A stretch of DNA of 64,000 bases, from contig JABWDB010000017.1 in the NCBI GenBank assembly GCA_019614645.1, positions 5,654,501 to 5,718,500 of the forward strand. Reading direction: 5' to 3'. The translations under genes were made by a program, and so were the position numbers. How positions within the stretch are numbered: position 1 is the stretch's first letter; every line of letters starts with the position of its first letter. Positions 60,540 through 64,000 of the stretch are shown one piece after another. Source of the stretch: Stratiolaelaps scimitus. Taxonomy: Eukaryota; Arthropoda; Arachnida; Mesostigmata; Laelapidae. The notes beneath the pieces were generated by a model, which did not search any database, had not been told where the DNA came from, and was given only the letters and a program-made list of their open reading frames with translations.

Positions 60540-62470
60540 GGGTGATTAACAGTAATAAGGCGGCCGGACGAATTTCGTTCCTTTCCGTCCTCTCAACGCT
60601 GAGCAAGGGCTAATCGGCGACGACGCCGCTGCCAATCGAATGCGCCAATAACGACGACGCCGACCAAGAACGACGATTGGTCGCTCGCTGTGACGCATTG
60701 CGACAACGGCAGCAAAGAGGATCTACACAAAGGGACATCAATGGACAAGCGGCGGGAATCTTCCACGTAGGAAGTCATGACTTGTACGGGCGTCAGCGGT
60801 GCTTGGCACTGCTTGATTACTTATGCTGGCTGTTCTCTTGACCAGAGAGAGAAACAGGTAGGTAAACGAAGTTTACCGGTTTGTGATTCGTTACCCACCG
60901 ACCGTGATTCGTTGCCAAAGCTTTGCCGATTTCGCCGATACGTCTTGCCAAGCGTACCGAACAAGCGGCCGGGGAAGCTTGGAAAGCTCGATCCTCACCT
61001 CGGCTAGTTGTTATTGTAGCAAAACAGACGACAATAGGCGACGACAACAGCCTTCACACACAGGAACGAATTGAACGAGAGGGGGTGGCTGTGAGGTAAA
61101 TGGGGCATAGGAAAGGATTGCAAACAGAAGTCCACCTCATCCAGTGTCTGTTTATATATGAATTGTTGTTGCCACCGCCGCCGCTGCTGCTGCTGCTGCA
61201 GCGTCAGCCCGCCACGCGCCAAGACTCATCCGCTCCGTCGGTAAAACTCGCAGAGACCAGTACAGTACCAACAACATCAATTGGCCTAACGACATGCTCT
61301 GATCTAGCATTATACAGTCACATATAGCTAGCTAGCTATTATAGCTAACTGTGTTTGGCTACTAGTGCCAGCTGACGTCGCTAGTCAATGGGTCAGTCCA
61401 TTGTCGACATGTGCAGTCGTCCAGAAGACCGTTGCTGACGACAATCGCCTACCGACAACGTCGGTGGCATTCGGTCGACGCCGCCACCGATACCGTTGGT
61501 ATTCATTCGCCGTTCTCGTTCTTCTAGCTTTTCTCGCGGGTGTGCTACGTGCGTCCGATAGTGTCCCACACCGCCGAACGGTGAGCGGGTCGGACGCTGC
61601 AGTCTGCTCCGACCGGGACGGTCTCCGTTGCCGCTAGCCAGCGCTGATTACTACTATACCACCACCGATGACTACCGGCGACCTAGTCGCTGGCGGCCCC
61701 GAGCACCACCAGCGCTTGTGTCGCTGTCAGCCGCAAGGCGAGCTGAGCAACAGGAGAGCCAGGGCAAAGCCACCTGATGCGGCCACAAAAGACGCCACTT
61801 AGCCAAGAACAAGAAGACGAACGACGAAAGGGGAGATTGCGAGGGAGTAGTTGCTGTGGGGTTTCAGTGGCGGCTGTTCGCTTCGTGCATTGGTGACAGC
61901 GATCTTCTTCTAGCGGCAAGAAGATTCGCCGCCTACGAACGTAACATCGGCCGCTGTGACGCGCGCCTGCCCCGTTCGCGGCGTCTGCTCTACCACCAGC
62001 ACCACATTGTCGCGTTCCCCCCGAGCCAGCAGTCAAGCGGCGCTCGTTTCTTCATTCGCTCGCTCCGTTGGCTGGCTTAGTTAGCGAGACTCGTTCTTAG
62101 TGTAGGGTCGTCGTATCGTGTAGGGGTGTCCTATAGCCATCTGGTCTTGTCTTTGTAGCCGTTGTCCTGCTGTCATCGAGAGTGTTGCCGCGCACTGTCG
62201 TTCCGATGAGGTTTCTCGCGCGCGCAAAAGACGCTGTTGGCTTGGTTGCAGCTGACGTCGGGAAGGTGAAAATGAGAGGGCCCAGTGCCACTCTGTCCGC
62301 GCACCGTCACGGCGACAGAGGCAAAACACAAGTGGAGAAGAAACACAAGTGGCAGCAAGATTAAGCTGTCTTCCGGGTCTGGCGAGCTGCTGCGGTGCTG
62401 ACTGCCCTGGTGACATAGGATCCATGCAGAGTGGATCCAATAGCGAACTCGCGACACCTAGCACCATCTT
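60540..62470. other. GC-rich block upstream of the last gene
   Basis: High GC and CpG, with (CTG)n at 61,180-61,200. Plausible plus-strand exons include 60,777-60,857 (ATG, MTCTGVSGAWHCLITY, ending CAG|gtaggt, phase 0) and 61,366-61,580 (acceptor tttggctactag, membrane-like YRWYSFAVLVLLAFLAGVL, ending ACG|gtgagc, phase 0). Neither matches the phase-1 entry of the exon at 62,838 directly, so an intermediate exon would be needed. Likely the promoter and 5' part of that gene. Confidence 0.35.
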
Positions 62471-62837
62471 GTGGATCGTTTCGTTTTCATGCTGACGCGA
62501 AACTGCGAAAGTGGCCCCATGCGGACCACAATTTCCCTAACTAACTTAAAATGCGAATAACTTTTAAAACTGCAAACAGTCAACAGTTGACTGATGACTC
62601 GCAGCAAGGTGTAAATTATGCGGCAATTTGAAAAATATTTAATCCGTATAATTACGCTAAATCTAAAATTACAGAGAGGAAATTGGAATTGTTATGTTTT
62701 GTTCGCACACGCAAACATATATCACAAGGCTGCCTAACGATCGTGATTGCTGTTGATATGCATTAATGTTATACGAATGCAATCACTAATATGAATTAGA
62801 ATGCTTTCATAGGCGTTATCTGAACCTGATTCCTCAG

Positions 62838-64000
62838 CGGAGATTTCAAATGTCACCTCATACACCGGTGCATGCTCATTCGTGTTGAAATATGATCATA
62901 CTGTTATCGGCGCAAATAATTTGCCATGCGTGAGATACGCAGACACTCGACCCGGTATATCGACGAACGGCAGCACCAAATGCAAAGTCAACAAAATAAT
63001 AGCTGAAGCAATTATACCACACACGCATTCGATGGTCAATGCTCTCCCTCCCCACGCCGGCTGGGGGTACACCAATTGGTATGAATCACTGGGACTCCTA
63101 TTGTATCTGCGGCACAGGTAGGGGCCTATTGTGGCAATTTCTAGCCACAGTGAAAATCAGTAGGGATAACTGTCTCAAGAATGAACAATATACACACACA
63201 CACAGATATAGACAGCGACACAGAGCATAGTCTGCAATAACAAGGCAAGGCACCACACGATTAGTCGTAGTTCATTATTCTCGACGCTGCTGTCGCGTTT
63301 ACGTCGGCAGAATTGTAAACAAAAATTTTACCTAACAGGAAGCTGGTGTCCGTGAACAATAGCTGCCACCTTCTATCGTGACAAAAAAAAACGTCGCTTA
63401 TTGACGTTCTACGTTGCGGAACGGCCAAGCAGCAAAAAAAAGAGAAAGAGTAAAGGGTAGCTGAAGTTAGATATATATATATATATATATATTCTATTAT
63501 AACGGTCGTAGCTGAGGTGACATCTTGACGTTACCGGCTTCACCAGAATGCCACCAGCTAGCTCTTTTTTCGCAGCTCAGCTCTCACAACAAACTTGCGA
63601 TCATACCCTTTTTACGAAATGAAATTCACAAAAGGTAAATATTGCAGTCATTTCACTGGCTCGAAGCACGCGCCAAGGAAAGCCAACACATATTGATACA
63701 CTACAACCCGCCAATCAAGCCCTCGAAACAAGACCGCCTTTGGCTTCACGAGAACTGTCTCTGTGACAAACAACGCCAGTAGCAGTCTTTGGTGTCTATC
63801 GATCTATCACTGTCTGTTATTTCTATTGTCTACGTACTCACTTTCTTGACAGATTCGACGCCACCCAGGTGATATTGCTGTCTTCGACGGAGTCCTCCGC
63901 ACCTCAGTCGGGCGATGACAATCGGTTGCCGCGCTCACAAACGCTGCCTGTCCAGCCGGCGAAATCGACAAACGTCCACTGCTCACAGCGCCCCACCAAA
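62838..64000 (+). CDS. Partial gene, two phase-matched exons, unknown product
   Basis: Exon 62,838-63,117 starts after a strong acceptor (cctgattcctcag) and ends at CACAG|gtaggg. Only one frame is open: 93 codons, entered in phase 1 and left in phase 2. It reads EISNVTSYTGACSFVLKYD, NNLPCVRYADTRPGIS, STKCKVNKIIAEAI and GWGYTNWYESLGLLLYLRH. The next exon starts at 63,853 after actttcttgacag; its only open frame is entered in phase 2, as required, and runs 49 codons to the window edge: FDATQVILLSSTESS, then Ser/Pro/Gln-rich. The first exon has three spaced Cys residues and NVT and NGS sequons, so an extracellular or lumenal protein is plausible. I do not recognise the family. Both ends of the gene are missing; upstream exons probably lie in the GC-rich block before 62.5 kb. 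Confidence 0.5.
63470..63492. repeat. (TA)n microsatellite in the last intron
   Basis: About 11 TA units between the two exons of the partial gene. Confidence 0.9.

Overview
The window is nuclear DNA of a small arthropod, most likely a parasitiform (mesostigmatan) mite of the Varroa/Tropilaelaps kind. The evidence is a multi-exon Ala/Pro-rich cuticle protein gene, spliceosomal introns of a few hundred to several thousand bases, mariner transposons, non-LTR and tRNA-derived SINE debris, CAG/CAA repeats and a (TA)n tract every few kilobases. The mite assignment is an inference from the style of the cuticle protein and general genome texture; it was not confirmed by any search. Nothing prokaryotic or viral was seen.

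Layout. 1-2,500: no gene; a perfect 25-bp hairpin and a 40-bp tandem duplication near 1.75 kb. 2,511-4,280 (minus): a four-exon cuticle protein gene with TATA box and poly(A) signal. 5,268-6,573: a nearly intact mariner with one internal stop codon. 7.2 kb: an isolated miRNA-like hairpin. 8.8-9.7 kb: a GC-rich, trinucleotide-repeat block. 10,253-18,539 (plus): a nine-exon gene, assembled here from splice sites and reading phase, for a secreted Arg/Gly-rich then Ser/Thr-rich protein of no family I recognise; a 5'-truncated mariner lies in its first intron. 18.6-27.5 kb: largely empty, with a reverse transcriptase relic at 22.2-22.7 kb and a GC-rich block at 23.6-24.6 kb.

27,596-38,576 (minus): a complete five-exon gene for glyoxylate/hydroxypyruvate reductase (GRHPR), the best-supported call in the window. 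Its large introns carry a tRNA-like SINE head, a possible gag zinc-knuckle relic, a second LINE relic, GC-rich islands and a SINE-free 5' end; a SINE with a 17-bp target-site duplication sits at 37.3 kb in intron 1.

38.6-60.5 kb is gene-poor: GC-rich islands, long (TA)n arrays, a second SINE family at 48.7 kb, a second copy of the first SINE family at 59.7 kb, and a few weakly supported single exons. From about 60.5 kb a GC-rich block precedes two phase-matched plus-strand coding exons (62,838-63,117 and 63,853 to the window end) of a gene that leaves the window.

The genes do not form a pathway: one structural extracellular protein, one probable secreted protein, one housekeeping enzyme and one partial gene of unknown function. 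The candidates for something undescribed are the nine-exon secreted protein, the two SINE families, the 7.2-kb hairpin and the modular cuticle gene with a GC splice donor.
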